Assembly (NCBI RefSeq): GCF_032062135.1
Contig: NC_092858.1
Location: 166,000,664-166,064,663 of the forward strand
DNA: 64,000 nucleotides
Reading direction: 5' to 3'
Source of the DNA: Pyxicephalus adspersus
Lineage: Eukaryota > Chordata > Amphibia > Anura > Pyxicephalidae
Shown: positions 12,928-26,297 of the stretch, in pieces
How positions within the stretch are numbered: position 1 is the first letter of the stretch
How the letters are laid out: each line of letters begins with the position of its first letter
Position numbers and translations under genes: made by a program
Notes under the pieces: generated by a model
What the model was told of the DNA's origin: nothing
The model's database searches: none
What the model saw: only the letters and a program-made list of their open reading frames with translations

Positions 12928-13171
12928 ACAGGATTTATATAGCGCCAACATATTACAGAGCGCTGTAGTGGTACATGTGATAGTGGCCAGTACCCAAAGT
13001 GATACAAGTATAGGCTACTAAAGTAGATCTGCCGAGCCTCAGTATTGTAAATGAACAAAAAAGGGAAAGTAGCGTCTCTTTATGGCAAACTAGATAAAAT
13101 CTTTAATTAAATTTGTATAAAATGGTCACACAAACAAAACAACATACAAAATTTTATACACACAATAGAGG

Positions 13172-13358
13172 GGAGTCTTTTTGATGTACTTTCCTTGTGC
13201 TACACAATCTCTAGTAATATGTAATTTTGATGTGTTTATAATGGATGTTCGTCAAACACAAAATTACTAGTATGACAAACATCCATTATAACATCCAATT
13301 ATAAACACGTCAAAATTACATATTACTAGAGAATGTGTAGCACAATCAAAAAGACTCC
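13172..13358. repeat. 187-bp near-perfect inverted repeat
   Basis: The left arm starts 'ggagtctttttgatg' and includes 'tagtaatatgtaattttga'. The right arm includes 'tcaaaattacatattacta' and ends 'aaaaagactcc'. The arms pair over most of their length around a small centre near 13260, so this is probably a small palindromic MITE. Confidence 0.75.
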
Positions 13359-15416
13359 AAAGGGACCATTTACATCCAAAGGGAACCCGGGGATGCCACA
13401 GGCTGCAGAGCAGAGGACTGACAGCTATTTGCCTAATCTTCCCTGGTGCTGCAAGTGACGCAAAGAGAATAAGCGGGGTGCGTTGTCCTGCGGGGGCCTA
13501 CAGCACGAGATTACCAGCCAGATAAATGTCTCCTAACATTAACAGTAACCTTTACTGCAAACTCATGTGCTCTACTAATTGAGATGTATCCACGTGTTTC
13601 TAGATATATCGGTAGGTCAGATGGGCAGTTGTCCACCAACATGTAGCAAGATCACCTGTGTCCTTTCCATTAAACCAAAGAACCCTTGAATTTGGCATGT
13701 GAAATTTTTTCACTTTTTATGCTTTTATGGCAATCAGCACCTTTAACTATTATTATTGTTAGGTCCTCAATAATTCTGATGGCACCATTCATACAAATAT
13801 AAAATACAATTTGACTTCATGCAGTTTGGCCCTAGGTTCATTCATGCTTGGCACATCAAAACCCAGGTGCATGTCCAGCATGTTGGTGATCAACCATGGT
13901 AACCATGATATGGATGATGGCAAAACCAACATAAATAGCATAAAACCCCTTAAAAAGTTGTACCGTATGAAAAGCTAACAGACCCCTTCTTTAAATTATT
14001 GCTAAAGATTTAACATTAACATCTGGAATTATGTTAAAATGTTCAAGCCTATATGACATTTTAGCAATTTGATTTACAGACACTTTAATTAGGTTTGCCT
14101 CCTTTTATTTGTTGACATGCACCCCTCATTCTTACTCATCCATTCCTATCTCTGGCCAATCCCACAGTCATGTTCTGCTCCCCATAAAGGACTGCACACT
14201 GACCTTTATATTCCCCATTATTTATACATCACATAAAGAGATCACCTTTTTTATCTCTGCCTAAGGCTATGCAAATAATGACTTTTTGAAATCCATTTTA
14301 TGTATAGAATTTTCAAGAGCCCTGGTGGCTATAGTAGGGGTATAAAATTAAGGTAAGCTGAAATGCAATATAGTTGCACCCCCTGGAAACTCAATAGGGA
14401 CAACTCCTTAAACCAAACAAAATATTTCTCCTTGAGGAAGAAGAATATGGCCAGATTGCCACACCGATTAACAAGCTTTGTGCTGATCCCTCCTGCAGAA
14501 AACATCTTTTTGAAAAGTTTGGCCAAAACCATATTTACAAAATCTATAGAAAAAACGGAATAATCAAAAAGAAAGTTTACTAGAATTTTAGTAATACAGG
14601 TAGCTTTTTTCACTTTAAAAAAACCATCATTGTACAATAAATCAATGAATACAAATTATTATTAAATCAGTGTCACAATGAATCTATTTATCATCTCAAG
14701 CAGTGTAAGTGTTTTCTCCATTAGGTTTTTGAAATTTTTATCACATCGAATGCAGAAAATACCAGTAGCAGTAACAGTATCTTAATCTGTCATGATTAAG
14801 TCTGTAGAAGACTTTATTAAAAAGGTGATGTATGCTGAAACTCAATCATGACAGTTGGCTGGAATGCCCCGAGGTGTACAAGAACTGCAGAGGTGTCTAT
14901 GAAAGGAGCTCCATCTGTTATCATGTGATCATTCACCTGAGATGTAAATAGAACGATAAGAGAGAAGAAGACATACAGACTTATAGAGTAAGACGTAATA
15001 CTGCTCCAAGGTTCATCACATCACTAGCAGAAAGATTACAGCACACCCGAAGAAGCATATTCTGGACAAGACATGGCCAAAAGTATACAGAAACATCTCA
15101 AAATGATTTAATTTAGATATTTACAATGAAAGATTGACCAGAAACTGTTGGCCTGGGAGGAAAATTCAATCAATTGGTCCTTTCGTGGTAGGAACAGATT
15201 TCTGTGGACTGAAACCATTGCACCATGGAAGGTGTGCCATAGTGTAGCAGTAATTGGTGGACATGGAGAAAAGTGGTTGGGTCTGAAGGACATGGCATTT
15301 TGGGATATACATTTTCATATCCTTCAGCATCACCTTTGCAGCTCTTAGTCTTAGTTAATGTTTTAGAGCCACAAAGGAAGTCTATATTGGGAGACTTATT
15401 TCTGCCAGGCACTATA
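13359..15416. other. gene-free stretch, nothing recognised
   Basis: No coding or RNA gene is seen on either strand. Open frames at about 14330-14640 are AT-rich and overlap on opposite strands, so they are not supported. Confidence 0.45.
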
Positions 15417-15639
15417 GGCCTGATTTGTTAAAGCTCTCCAAGACTGGAGAAGATGGACTATCATGGAGAGCACACGGTTATTCAGCAAAGCTGGAATTAA
15501 TTTCCTAAAAATTATTTGCTATTAGTTGGCAAATGTTTTCAATCCTGGACCAGATCCATTCCATCTTCAATGTATCACCTAGGTTCTCCCTTGATAGTCT
15601 ATCTTCTCCAGTCTTAGAGAGCTTTAATAAATCAAGCCC
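15417..15639. mobile_element. palindromic long-TIR MITE
   Basis: The arms read 'ggcctgatttgttaaagctc' and 'gagctttaataaatcaagcc'. TA flanks both ends. It belongs to the family described at 6270-6496. Confidence 0.75.
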
Positions 15640-15904
15640 TATGACCACAGTTCTGAATTGGGGGGCAACTATATAAAGCCCAACAAGTATTACTGACCAC
15701 AAGTCCCACTCCCACCAGTATTTGAAAAATCCCCGCTCAACGTAATCAGACCAACATTTCCTATAGTACTAGTCCAGTGGGGCAAATCTCCCCCTGTCCC
15801 TGAGCCAAGTTCTCCTTTGGATACAAATATTAGTAGACCATAGACATTTTAGAAAACTGTGCACTACAAAAAACAGTTTGGGGAATGTCCTCTTCTGTTG
15901 CAGC

Positions 15905-16180
15905 AAAGCTCTCTTTATAAGCCTCTCTTTGCAAAGCTTAACATTGGATCCATTTCATCTTAGAATCAAATAACCTCTTCCTATACAAGACTTTTCTAAA
16001 GTAGCCCCAACTCTCTGGAATGGTCTTCCTCGTCCTTTGCAGCTTGCTCCTACTTTCTGCTCATTTCATCCCCCCTCCTATTGTGAGCTTCTCTGGGCAG
16101 GGTCCTCTCCTCCTCCTGTGTCACTCTTTGTATCTGTCTGTCATTTGCAACCCCTATTTATTTTACAGCGCTTGGTCGTG
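15905..16180 (+). mobile_element. LINE 3' end (L2/CR1-like)
   Basis: The segment carries remnants of the C-terminal motif W-N-G-L-P ('ctctggaatggtcttcctcg') and then 'gggcagggtcctctcctcct' and 'tttgcaacccctatttattt'. It matches the LINE at 45120-45735. Confidence 0.6.
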
Positions 16181-17294
16181 GTTTGATGAGTTGTATAGAG
16201 GAACTAAGGTGTCCTGAACAGAACCCTACAGAACAGCCCTCAACCCTATCGCACACTTTCGTAGACGAACTTGAAATGCCAATTGTGACCCGGTTCCACT
16301 TGCTAATCATTATTACCTGAACTCTCAAACACAACTGAAACTTTACCAACATTGGAGGCTTCCTCTAGTTAATACCAGTCTTTGCTGCTCCCTCTCCTTT
16401 TGCAGGTATAGATCTTGTATCTTTCAATATATTTCTGCAGTCAGCCTCTAGTAGAAGGGTATGTTGGGTCCTTCACACAAATATACAGAACCGTGATGGT
16501 GTCACCATTACTCTTACATGGTGATATCTGGATTTGTCAAGGTATCTGGTGCATACAAGTAGATACATTTCCTCTGTGCCTATTAAGGAATATAATTTTT
16601 GTGCCCGGATTTAAATGATAAAACTCTGACTGGGACAGGGAAGGGAAATTTTCCCAATAGACAGAAGTACACAAACGCCTGGATTTTCTATCCCCTGGCT
16701 CTATCCAAAACAAACGCAACCACAGTAGAAAAAGTTATTTAACAATTATGTTAAGATTTCCATAAGAGGCATTTTAAATGCGCATTATGTGGTTATTTCA
16801 TATCCATGCTGTGAATTAATTGTAAAATTATACTTCCTATAAGCAAGTCTCTTTTTCTCGGGAGGGGTGACGGGGGGATAAGTGTCTTCATGTTAAAGAA
16901 TGCAGACATACATCATGTCTGCAAGTACAATAAAAAAAGATCAAATGTAATATTTTCTTTCAACGTAGTGCTCAGAGATTTTCCATTCAGACAGCCTTGA
17001 AGACTGCCTCAGGCGCTGACCAATTATTTCTGACAAATACCATTTGGTAGTGAGTGCAGAAAGGCAGTGTGAGCAGCGAAAGCTGGATGAAAGGAATTCT
17101 GTGTGTGTGTCACTGAAGAGTTACTGTCACTTGTGATCCTAGGACAGGATCTACATCTTCTGTCACTGGCCAGTTTCATGAAGATGTAACAGAAATACAC
17201 GAAAGATAGTTCATGCGTAAACGGCTTCTTCATACTGACCAGAATATGCCCATGGGAAAAAGGATAGAGTAACCTAACCTCTCATTCCTAACAC

Positions 17295-18185
17295 TCTACA
17301 TTAAATATTGGCGAGGGCCAGAAGGTCCACAGAACTTGGTGCACATCAAACAAGAGGTCAACTGCATCAGAATGGTGGGTGCCAATTGGACAATATAAGA
17401 ACCATGAGGACCTAAAGAAGACCAAAGTACTCAGGTTGGAAAAAGATGGTAAAAACATGGCGGTATATGGAATGGGCTGCTCATTAGATTGGGGTAAGGG
17501 TGCTAGTATAATGAATGGGGTACACACTATGAAGATAGGGGAATATGAGAATGCCAACTGACAAAGTGTAGAAAGTGTTATATTTAATGGAACGTGTATG
17601 ACTTAGACTGAGGAAGGTAGGAAGGGATATGAGGGGTCCAGTGGACAGAATTGGACCCCCATCAAATGTAAGTGTAAAATTGGAGGGCACTGGTAGACCA
17701 AATGGGTTTTTAAGGGGATGGAAGTAGGGGAATGTGAGAATTCCAGCAAAAAGAATAAGGTACTTAGCACATGGAAGTTGTTCTACTTTGAAGGTGCCAA
17801 CGGACAAAGTAAGATGCTGAAAAGACTGAGGTGGGGCGAATGTGAAGATTCCAGTGGATAGAATGAGGATACGCGGGGTGAGAGAGCCAGTGGACAGAAC
17901 GAGATACTTATTAGATGGAGGTGGCAATGTAAGCAGGCCATTGCTTCAGGAGACAGATGGGATACTCAACTGAAGGTGGGTGAATCGTGAGGGTGACAGT
18001 GGACAAGGAATGCTCAAAATGGGATACTATGGGATAAGGCCGAGGTGGTAGAGTGAAAGCAGACCAGTGGATAGAACTGGGTACTCACCAGATAAGTTGG
18101 GTAAATATAGGGCTCCTAATGGAAATAATAGAGTATTTATGAGATGGAGGTAGTTATGAGGGTGCCAGTGGACAGAGTAGGATGG
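17295..18185 (+). repeat. decayed tandem array, about 55-65 bp unit
   Basis: A phrase like 'ccagtggacagaatgagata' followed by 'ttagatggaggtgggggaat' and 'gagggtgccagtgg' recurs with heavy divergence across about 900 bp. It leaves a repetitive open frame on the minus strand (about 17484-17927) with recurring I-L-S-T-G-I-F-T-F-like residues, judged non-coding. Confidence 0.6.
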
Positions 18186-20009
18186 AAATCAGGGGTGTGA
18201 CTTAGTAAAGTAAGTTACACATTAGACGGTGGAAAGGATGGGCCCATCTTACAGATGGGGATCTCCCATTGACAAGCCTTACAACTACCTATAGATACCT
18301 AGGGCAAAGGGTAAATTGAGCAAAGGGCCAAATTTACAATTAATTAGATGTGAGATAAGTTATTACGGTTCCACCATTATGTTTAAAAAAGCCCTTTATG
18401 TCCTTCCCTTATCCAAATACTCAGCTTGCTTCATTATGAAAAACCATGCAAAGCCATGATCATAACAGTGGGCTTCCTTCTACAGCTGCTCCTGTGCATT
18501 GGCCAGCTCAGTCCGCAAATTGACCTGCTTGATTCCCCCATGGAAAGAAGATGAACCATCATGTCTGATGCAAGTGACCCCAGCTCAATGCTGCATACAT
18601 GCACCTCTCTGTTCTTTGCTACTTTTACCTTTCTGTTTTTATTTGCCGTGAATTTTCTAAAACAATTTGCAGCTTTTACAGCAAAGGGAATCATCTTATT
18701 GCAATGACCCGTCCCTCACATGATCTGTTTCTTGCACAAATAGAAAATGAAAGACCCTTTAAATCATCTAACCAAGAATATTGTGCACTTTCCCGCTTAT
18801 AAAATGCAGTTTGTGGTATCCCAACAAGTTGTGCATCAGACAGATAAAACTTCATGATTAAAGAACGGGTTATGTGTCCGATCGCACAACCTAGTTCCCC
18901 TCCTAATTTTTATTTTCTTTTAACAATTCCGTATAGCGCTCCTCTGGCTTCAGAGTCCCAAAACTGGGAAAAGTTCTAAGCACACCTAATATCCTTTATA
19001 AGCGTGCAGCACTTTATAAATCTGCCCCTTGGTTCTTTCGCTAAAGAACATTGAGTTTTGTTTTTTTTAGACTTCCACTGACAGGTTCTCCTTATCACTT
19101 CTGTGTGCTACTTCGGAGTGTTACCTTTTCACCTTTACCTGTCATCACCAAAGAGCTCACCAAAGAGCTCACCTCCTCCTCACACCTAGCATGAAATGTG
19201 TCTGAGTGACATCACCCTCAAACCCACACGGCGAGCTTCGTCCAGACTCACTTAAATACAGATTTAGAATTTCCTTTTTTTGCTTACAAGTGTAAAGGGG
19301 TTATTTTCTTTTTTTTTAAGATTAAAATAACCTGGGTCATGTTTTCGTCTGCACTCAGCAGGCCTCCGGCACACGTGTATCGGTTGCACACCTCATCAGT
19401 CCAGTTGGCTGACAAGACTTCTGGGAGAGCGTCACCTGCATATGTAGGTGCCATCAGCTCATAGCTCATTACATCTGCTGCTGTATCTGACCGGCCCATG
19501 CTCACCATGTGTATACAGCTGTAGGCGCTCCGTCCTGACATGTTTTAGCCCTGCCAGGCCGAGTATGATTTATGAACCAGGTTAACTCATATCCCTTTCA
19601 CTGTTCTCATCTAAAGGAGACCACCCATTGTCTTGCTCCCTTCTTATCGGAGGTGTAACACTGGCAGAAATTAGTGCTGTCACCTCCAGGCATCCATTAA
19701 AGCACCTTTTTTGTGATCTCAATGGGTTTTCGTGGCTTTGTGAGGCAAGACGTACAATACATTACAGAGTCTAAGGAGTTTATTTTGACATTTTATCCTT
19801 CTTGACCGCTTTTGACCCCAGAACACAAAGTTTAGTTCTCGTAAGTGGGTGTTACCCTTGTGGAGGATGAGGACATAAGGGCGTTGGGTACATAGAGTTC
19901 AATTAAAAACCAAAAAAAAAAAGAATATGTTAAAGCTATTTGAGAGTGTGATAAGCAAATTCAAATTGATTTGTGCTGATGATAAGCTTCTTAAAAAGGT
20001 CCTGTAGAT
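18186..20009. other. gene-free stretch with a CpG-richer patch
   Basis: No gene is recognised. At 19284-19541 on the minus strand there is an 85-codon open frame in a locally CpG-richer patch (about 19370-19560). It resembles no family I know. A tandem 'caccaaagagctca' duplication lies near 19147-19173. Confidence 0.4.
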
Positions 20010-20377
20010 AAGGGGTCCCCAACCCCTAGTAATACTAGTGGGCCGCAGCCATCTGACAGGTGGGCTGTGGCAGTGGCCGGTGCACCTCCCAGAGGGGTCA
20101 GGAGAAGTACCCCCACTTGGGGGGACCCACCGGCTAGAGCTGCAGACCACGTCTCCCGTACGCCTCGCAGGCTCAGGGCGGGTTGTGTCTCTGAACACAA
20201 CCGCCCCCCTCCCATCGCAGGCTCACCCTGTGACGGAAAGTGGGTGGGTTATGGCATCATGACCTCACTCTGGGGGAAGTTTATTCCCCTTTGATTGACA
20301 CACGGCTCCCCACGCATGCGCAATCTGGAGTCTGTGCACTTAGTGGACCACTAGCTCCAGAAGGTTGGGGGCCACTG
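20010..20377. mobile_element. hAT-like MITE
   Basis: The left end is 'aaggggtccccaacccc' and the right end 'ggttgggggccactg'. The flanks CTGTAGAT and CTATAAAT match at 6 of 8 positions. The interior is GC-rich. It belongs to the family at 4927-5316. Confidence 0.7.
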
Positions 20378-21298
20378 CTATAAATCCACCAAAGGATCCA
20401 CTTGTGTTAAAGCAAATCGGTAAAATGGTCCTTTACCTTCTGCTGCGTGCACACATCTAACAAAGAGGACCTAGCCTGCTTTGGGTAAACTGATAATAAG
20501 TAACTTTACCCTATGCAAAGGGCTTCCTGAAATTCAGCCTTTGCAAGTATTTGAATGAGCTGTTCTTCATTCTTGCACAGTTTCTCAGAGAAAGGTGTTA
20601 AACTCTTAGTGGGAAAATATGGAACAGTACTTCCACCCTTAGCCTCCATTAGGGCTGCCATCAGAACTTCCTGACCCTCACATCCCATGTCTAAAAATTC
20701 CAGTATTAAAAAGTCTTCTGATCAAAGCCTGGTACAGAAGTAGCCCTTGTACCCCCTCCCCTCTGGCAGCCCTTTCATCATCTCTAAAATATCACAAATG
20801 GGATTTTTATCATGGCAGCACTGCAGAGAAAGATGGGGCATGTATATATTATAGATATGTTATATCTATTGGAGATAATAAAAGATTTATTTTTACCCCA
20901 AACTAATAGTTATATATTATTGAGCCTTCTATACTAGAAAAGGGAATTGGGATAGCAGAGAATAGGTGCACTTTATGGCACCTTTCATTTTACACAATAT
21001 CTCCCTGTACATTTTTTTGTGCATTTAACATATTAAAAGCAGTAACATGTAAAAGCCCCCCTTGTGTTGACATTCCAGAATCCCAGGGGCTACTGTTCAC
21101 TTTTGCCATCTTAGGATGTGATATTAGTAGGTGCAGCAGAATGAAACCTTTCACATTACAGTGATAGTGACACTATAGTATTTCAACCTTTATATCTCTG
21201 GATCCTCCATATGTTTTCAATGACTGTGATTCTCCACCAGAGAATGCAAATGTCAGATTCACTGCTTCTCTGACCTCTGAGAGTAAGCATTTACAATA
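20378..21298. other. gene-free stretch, nothing recognised
   Basis: No conserved frame or repeat family is recognised before the SINE at 21299. Confidence 0.45.
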
Positions 21299-21605
21299 GG
21301 GTGGCATGGTGGCTCAGTGGTTAGCACTTGGGCGTTTGCAGCGCTAGGTCCCAGGGTCGAATCTCAGCCAGGATGCTATCTGCATGGAGTTTGCAGGTTT
21401 TCTCTGTATTTGCCCTGGTTTCTTCTCACATTCCAAAAACATGTATTTAGGTTACTTGGCTCCCCCCCCGAAACTTACCTTAGACTGTAATAATGACATA
21501 TGACTATGGTAGGGACATTAGATTGTGAGCTCCTTTGAGGGACACCTAATGACATGACTATGGACTATGTACAGCACTGGGTAATATGTCAGCACTAAAA
21601 ATAAT
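21299..21605 (+). mobile_element. tRNA-headed SINE
   Basis: The head 'gtggctcagtggttagcact' matches a tRNA A-box and 'agggtcgaatctc' resembles a B-box. A shared body with 'acattccaaaaacatgtatt' and the tail 'tgtacagcactgggtaatat' follow. Confidence 0.75.
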
Positions 21606-22449
21606 TGTTAAAATTATTAATACTTGATGTTTCTGTGCTTCTACCTGCAAAAGCCAATGACAGGGTCTCTTTAAGTTTAAATTCTCACATTTTTCAGCAG
21701 ATGTTTCTTTTGGCAAAGATAACATCCAGCAATCTAGAATCTGATCCATTTTCCTTTACAGATGAAAAGAATTGTTCTAACAATAGGGAAGTGTGATAAC
21801 GGGTGATCAAAAGGCCAAATCACCTTCTACAAAACAAGCAGACATTTAGCTTTGGGAGCTGACTGTCAGAGTTCATATATGATATCACTGGCCAGCCCAA
21901 AAAAAAAAAAAAAAAACGCAGTGAAAAAATACCCAAAACCAATAACTACTGGATTCAAGTTTAAAGAAAACTCGTCTTGATTTGAGCAAACACTTAAAAC
22001 AGATCTGTGTCTGCAAAAACCCGAAAGTGGCACAGGAAGTGACAAAGGAAAGGTTAAGCACCAGGGATGTAACAAAGAGAAATTATCTACTGGAAAAAAC
22101 CCGAGGGACGGTCATTCTATTTCTGTAATGATGGCAATGTAACATAACGAAGGGCCCATACATGGAACTTCAAAAATAAATGTAGTAATCTGATGATGAA
22201 TATATACATTATAAAATGAACTGCAGGTACACAAACAAAATCTAATACAAATTTAGGTTTATATATATCAAAAGATCTGTAATTCTGTTCTTGTGATGTA
22301 AATCTGATACATTGCCAACAACAACCATCAAAATGAAATTTCTTTTTGTTTCGTCCTTCCTACCAACGATAAATGAATGGGAATGAGTTAATAGTGACAT
22401 TACTATGGACTTTGTAAAGCGTCGTGTAATATGTCAGCGCTATATAAAT

Positions 22450-22775
22450 ACTGGTTAATAGGTGGCTCAGTGGTTACCACTCTGGTCTTTGCAGCGCTGG
22501 GTCCCGGGTTAGAATCTCAGCCAGGACACTATCTGTTTGGAGTTTGCAGGTTCTCCCCGTGTTTGCATGGGTTTCCCCCCACATTCCAAAAACATGCAGT
22601 TAGGTTAATTGGCTTCCCCCAAATTGACCTTAGAATGTATTAAAGACATATGACTATGGTAGGGACATTAGTTTGTGAGTTCCTTTGAGGGACAGTTAGT
22701 GACATGACTATGGACTTTGTACAGTGCTGTATAATATGTCAGCGACATATAAATACTGTGCAATAATAAATACTA
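22450..22775 (+). mobile_element. tRNA-headed SINE
   Basis: It has the head 'ggtggctcagtggttaccac', the B-box-like 'gggttagaatctca', the body 'cattccaaaaacatgcagtt', and the tail 'acagtgctgtataatatgtc' with 'catataaatactg'. A separate tail fragment of the same family lies just upstream (about 22405-22450). Confidence 0.75.
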
Positions 22776-23735
22776 TTTGAGGTTTAATAAGGGCCTAAAT
22801 TGTTATTAAAACTGGAGGTTAGTACTGCAGAATAAAAAAGGGGAACACAGTTCTTGCTATGTAATCGGGAGAGTGCTGTGGCAGCCAGGCATTGTGCTTT
22901 TTTACCGGGAGTACACACAGCTACTGATGTACAGCAGACAGCAAAACCAAATGCCGCTGGTTACATTGGAAGAGCTGCGATTTCCCAGTGTAATCTGCAG
23001 GACTGAGCTTAAAGTTTGACAACTTAATCCTGCAAAGTGCAGATGTGCAGGAAATGCATGCATTAAAAATGAAAACTTCAGACTGCTGACTGCTTGGTCA
23101 GCATTTGTGAAGACCAATGATGTGTTTCTGCTTTCTGTTCCCTTTACAAAAGCAGAGCTCAAAAACCATTAAAGCCGAAACCTGTAAAAATTGCCTGTAA
23201 GCTTCCAGATGCAGATCCCAAAATTTCACTTTCAGACTATTTTCTATTGCATCACAGAGAAGTGGAACAAAATCTCACCAAAATAACACCAAAAAAAAAT
23301 CAAAATGAAAGGAAAAATTTTTTTAAAGAAGTAAAAATTGCTGCTGCATAGCAGGGATTTTTTATTCAGCTAAGAGTTCTTCTTTAAACATATTACATTG
23401 CAGTCTGAAATAAGAGCCAGCGGCCTGTCCCTCGCATGACTCCATTTCTCCTGCGCTACCGATCCTCTGACCTCACTCTCCATCCCTCACTCCATAGCAG
23501 ACAGTAGTTCAGCTGCATACTCCTGCCAAATAAGAAGGCCTAGCACTGCCAAACTCTTTGGTAAAATGCAGGAATATACAGGGCAATTTATTATCAAGCT
23601 GACATCATGGGAAGCCCTTGAAACTCCACTCCATACTTTATAATGTGTGAGACATTTCCTCTCTTTGCTCCTCATAAATTGCACCAGTTCAAAGGTTGAG
23701 CAATGTGTGTGGGGCAAAGAAATCCAAAGTCAGCA

Positions 23736-23749
23736 GTGCCATCTAGTGG
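23736..23749 (-). promoter_or_regulatory. CTCF-like binding motif
   Basis: The minus strand reads CCACTAGATGGCAC, matching the vertebrate CTCF core CCASYAGRKGGCRS at all 14 positions. Binding is inferred from the sequence only. Confidence 0.5.
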
Positions 23750-24058
23750 TGAGAAGGCAAAATGCTGTGAACAGTACAGAGATAACATACATAAAAGATA
23801 CAACTTACATGGAAATGATCCAATAAAAATATTACAATCTGAATTATTATTACTGCGATACAGACATGGATATCTGTTTAACCCCCCAATTTTTATTTAT
23901 TTTACATTGTAGGCCTATAATTCACCGAAATATGTCCAATATTTAATACAATTAATAATAAACAATAAATAAATAATAAAAAATCACAAAAAACATTTAA
24001 AAAAATACAGAAACATGTCATATAACTGTACAGTAGCATGCATAATATATTTATAATA

Positions 24059-24062
<4 letters not shown>

Positions 24063-24093
<31 letters not shown>
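24063..24093. repeat. (AT)n microsatellite
   Basis: This is an uninterrupted alternating AT tract. Confidence 0.9.
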
Positions 24094-24098
<5 letters not shown>

Positions 24099-25409
24099 GA
24101 AGATTTTTTTGTATTGGACTCAATACAGCTATTTTTGTATTGAATCCAATACAAAAGTATTTGAATTTCCCGCAGCACGGATGCATGCACCAACGTCACT
24201 GGGAAAGCCCAGAAAACATCTCTGCAGTTGCCAGAAGATCGAAGAGGAAGGATGCCGCTCGAGGACCTGCGGGGACCAGCAGGATGCCGGGGGACCCCAA
24301 CGTAGCAAGGTAAATAGGTTTTTTTCTTAATTTTAGGCGACCCCCGAGTATGATTCAGGATTTCTGATTATAGAATGTAAAATCCACCTGGAGTCACACT
24401 CCGGAATACCGCTGGGGGGGGTTTAAATAGTCACATGTGTTAGAAGTTAGTCCAGAGTTGGGCTTTAAATTAGTATTCTATTCGACCTACATTCAACCCA
24501 TTAGGCCCAACTAAAGCCAAAATGAAAAAGGCAGATTCTCAATCAGGGCGATAAGTATAAAATATAAATATTGACTATGAAACTGAATTTTTCAAATTAA
24601 AATAAAAAGCCTATAGTGTAGCTGTGATTGGCTGTCACTGGACCTCTCCTACCTTTCAGTTCATTGTAACAGATTACAGTTTCTAACCTATCCTAAACTC
24701 TACCTTTTCATGTAGGCAAGTGATTTCTTCTGTAATGCAGGGATGTTAGGAAATGTAGTTGTCTTTTATTGTTCTTTCTACATTGGATGTCACATAGTCT
24801 GATTGACCTCTTTACTGGCTGTTATGGGTATAGGAAGGGCTGTATATAAACAGGGGTGCTGCAAAATGAACAAATCCCTAAGTCTAGATTTGGTAAGGAA
24901 GTGTCACCTCTGATGCATATATAGCAAACTAGCACCCAATCTATGCCCAGAATCCCACAAATCAATCCAATATCTCAACAGAATTTATTGTACTAGCCCA
25001 CTTGGCCCATTAAAGAGATATTCCCTCTTTGCTTCCAAATTCACTTATCAAACTGATTGCTATTAAAATTTGCCTTGTTCAATTTTGGAATAAGTTGGGC
25101 TTTATTGACAATGTCACTGGCAAATGTAGATTGTTGATTCTGATTGTAATGAGCATTTCAGCTTTAGAAAGGATAAAAAAAGAGGGCAAAAACCCTGCAA
25201 TAAATAACTCCATATGTTAGATGCCATAAATGAACATGGAACAGTTCATTTTTACATACAGATTACTTTTGCAGGGATATACAGTAAATGGAGGTATCAA
25301 GTCAGAAATGAGAATACTTCCACCACTAGGTGTATATATATATGAAAGTTTTACTTGAACAATTCCTGCATTGACTTCATTCTCCTGGAGCAGAGTTTAT
25401 CCCATTGGT

Positions 25410-25536
25410 TGTGTTCACTAAAATTAAATCTACAAGTTGTTTTTAATTTCCAAAATTTATTTTAAAAATACCATTTGTTAAATTTTTAAAAAAGCATCTT
25501 AAAGGAATATACATCAAAACATGAAAATATACTTGT

Positions 25537-25595
<59 letters not shown>

Positions 25596-25640
25596 ACAGC
25601 AGCAGCAAGTACAATGGTGGGGTGATCCATGTGAAGTAGA
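25410..25640 (+). repeat. local duplicate, copy 1
   Basis: The blocks 'ttaaatctacaagttgtt', 'catcttaaaggaatatac', 'aaaacatgaaaatatacttg' and 'agcagcaagtacaat' recur in the same order at 26298-26480. This copy carries an (AT)n expansion (25543-25592) where the other has a short 'acatatgttcatcaag'. Confidence 0.7.
25543..25592. repeat. (AT)n microsatellite
   Basis: This is an alternating AT tract of about 50 bp inside one of two local duplicates. Confidence 0.9.
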
Positions 25641-26297
25641 CAATAGTGCGTACCTCTATGGGAAACATATTTCAATTAAAGTTAATTCTTGATTCTGATC
25701 ACCACTTCAGGGGTATTATGGTGCTTTTCTTCTCTACTTTTAGAAGTCCGGTATATAAAACAAAACCTACCCAACTTTATGCAGATGGTGTTTTAGAACT
25801 TGCAAAATAATTCTAAAAATGGAGGTTAGAAATAAAGATAAACTTCTCATCACTGATTGCTTCTGCTAGAAGAGGAACCATAGCAAATCACATGACACGA
25901 TTTTCTTGGTGGGAAAGGACAAGATATTTTTTGTTTTTGTAATGATGTGCATGAAAAAAACAGTGAGAGATACAGGATACAAGAGTTGGTTTCCCAGCAG
26001 TCTTCGCTGGACAGTAGTGGCACAGGCAGCTGGAGAGTTAAGTGTCGCATTCTAAAACGAAGGACCAAATGTAAATACCTGCAGTATGTAGGACGAATGT
26101 CTGTTAATACTGGCCACTGCTTATCACTGAAATTTTCTTATTCCTTTCAATGATAAGTGGTATAAGGTCAATGTTGCTTGATGCCGGCATGTAGTGTAAC
26201 CACCATGCAACTGCTACAAAATATTGGTGTGATCTAGTGTTCTCCCCAGCCCCTTTTAGCTGGGCGCACCACCCGGCACATTCAGGTACCACTGATT

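Larger units (their letters stand above)
22776..25409. other. gene-free stretch with AT tracts and a CTCF-like site
   Basis: No gene is recognised. It contains a CTCF-like motif (23736-23749), an (AT)n tract (24063-24093) and a GC-rich block (24170-24310) that looks like an unassigned repeat. A short inverted 'gtattgga...tccaatac' pair lies at about 24112-24155. Confidence 0.45.

Noticed and set aside
17484..17927. 147-codon minus-strand frame as a gene
   Set aside because: The residue pattern is periodic and follows the decayed tandem array.
21305..21360. tRNA gene
   Set aside because: A- and B-box-like sequences are present, but no cloverleaf acceptor stem follows and the same head recurs with a SINE body in many copies.
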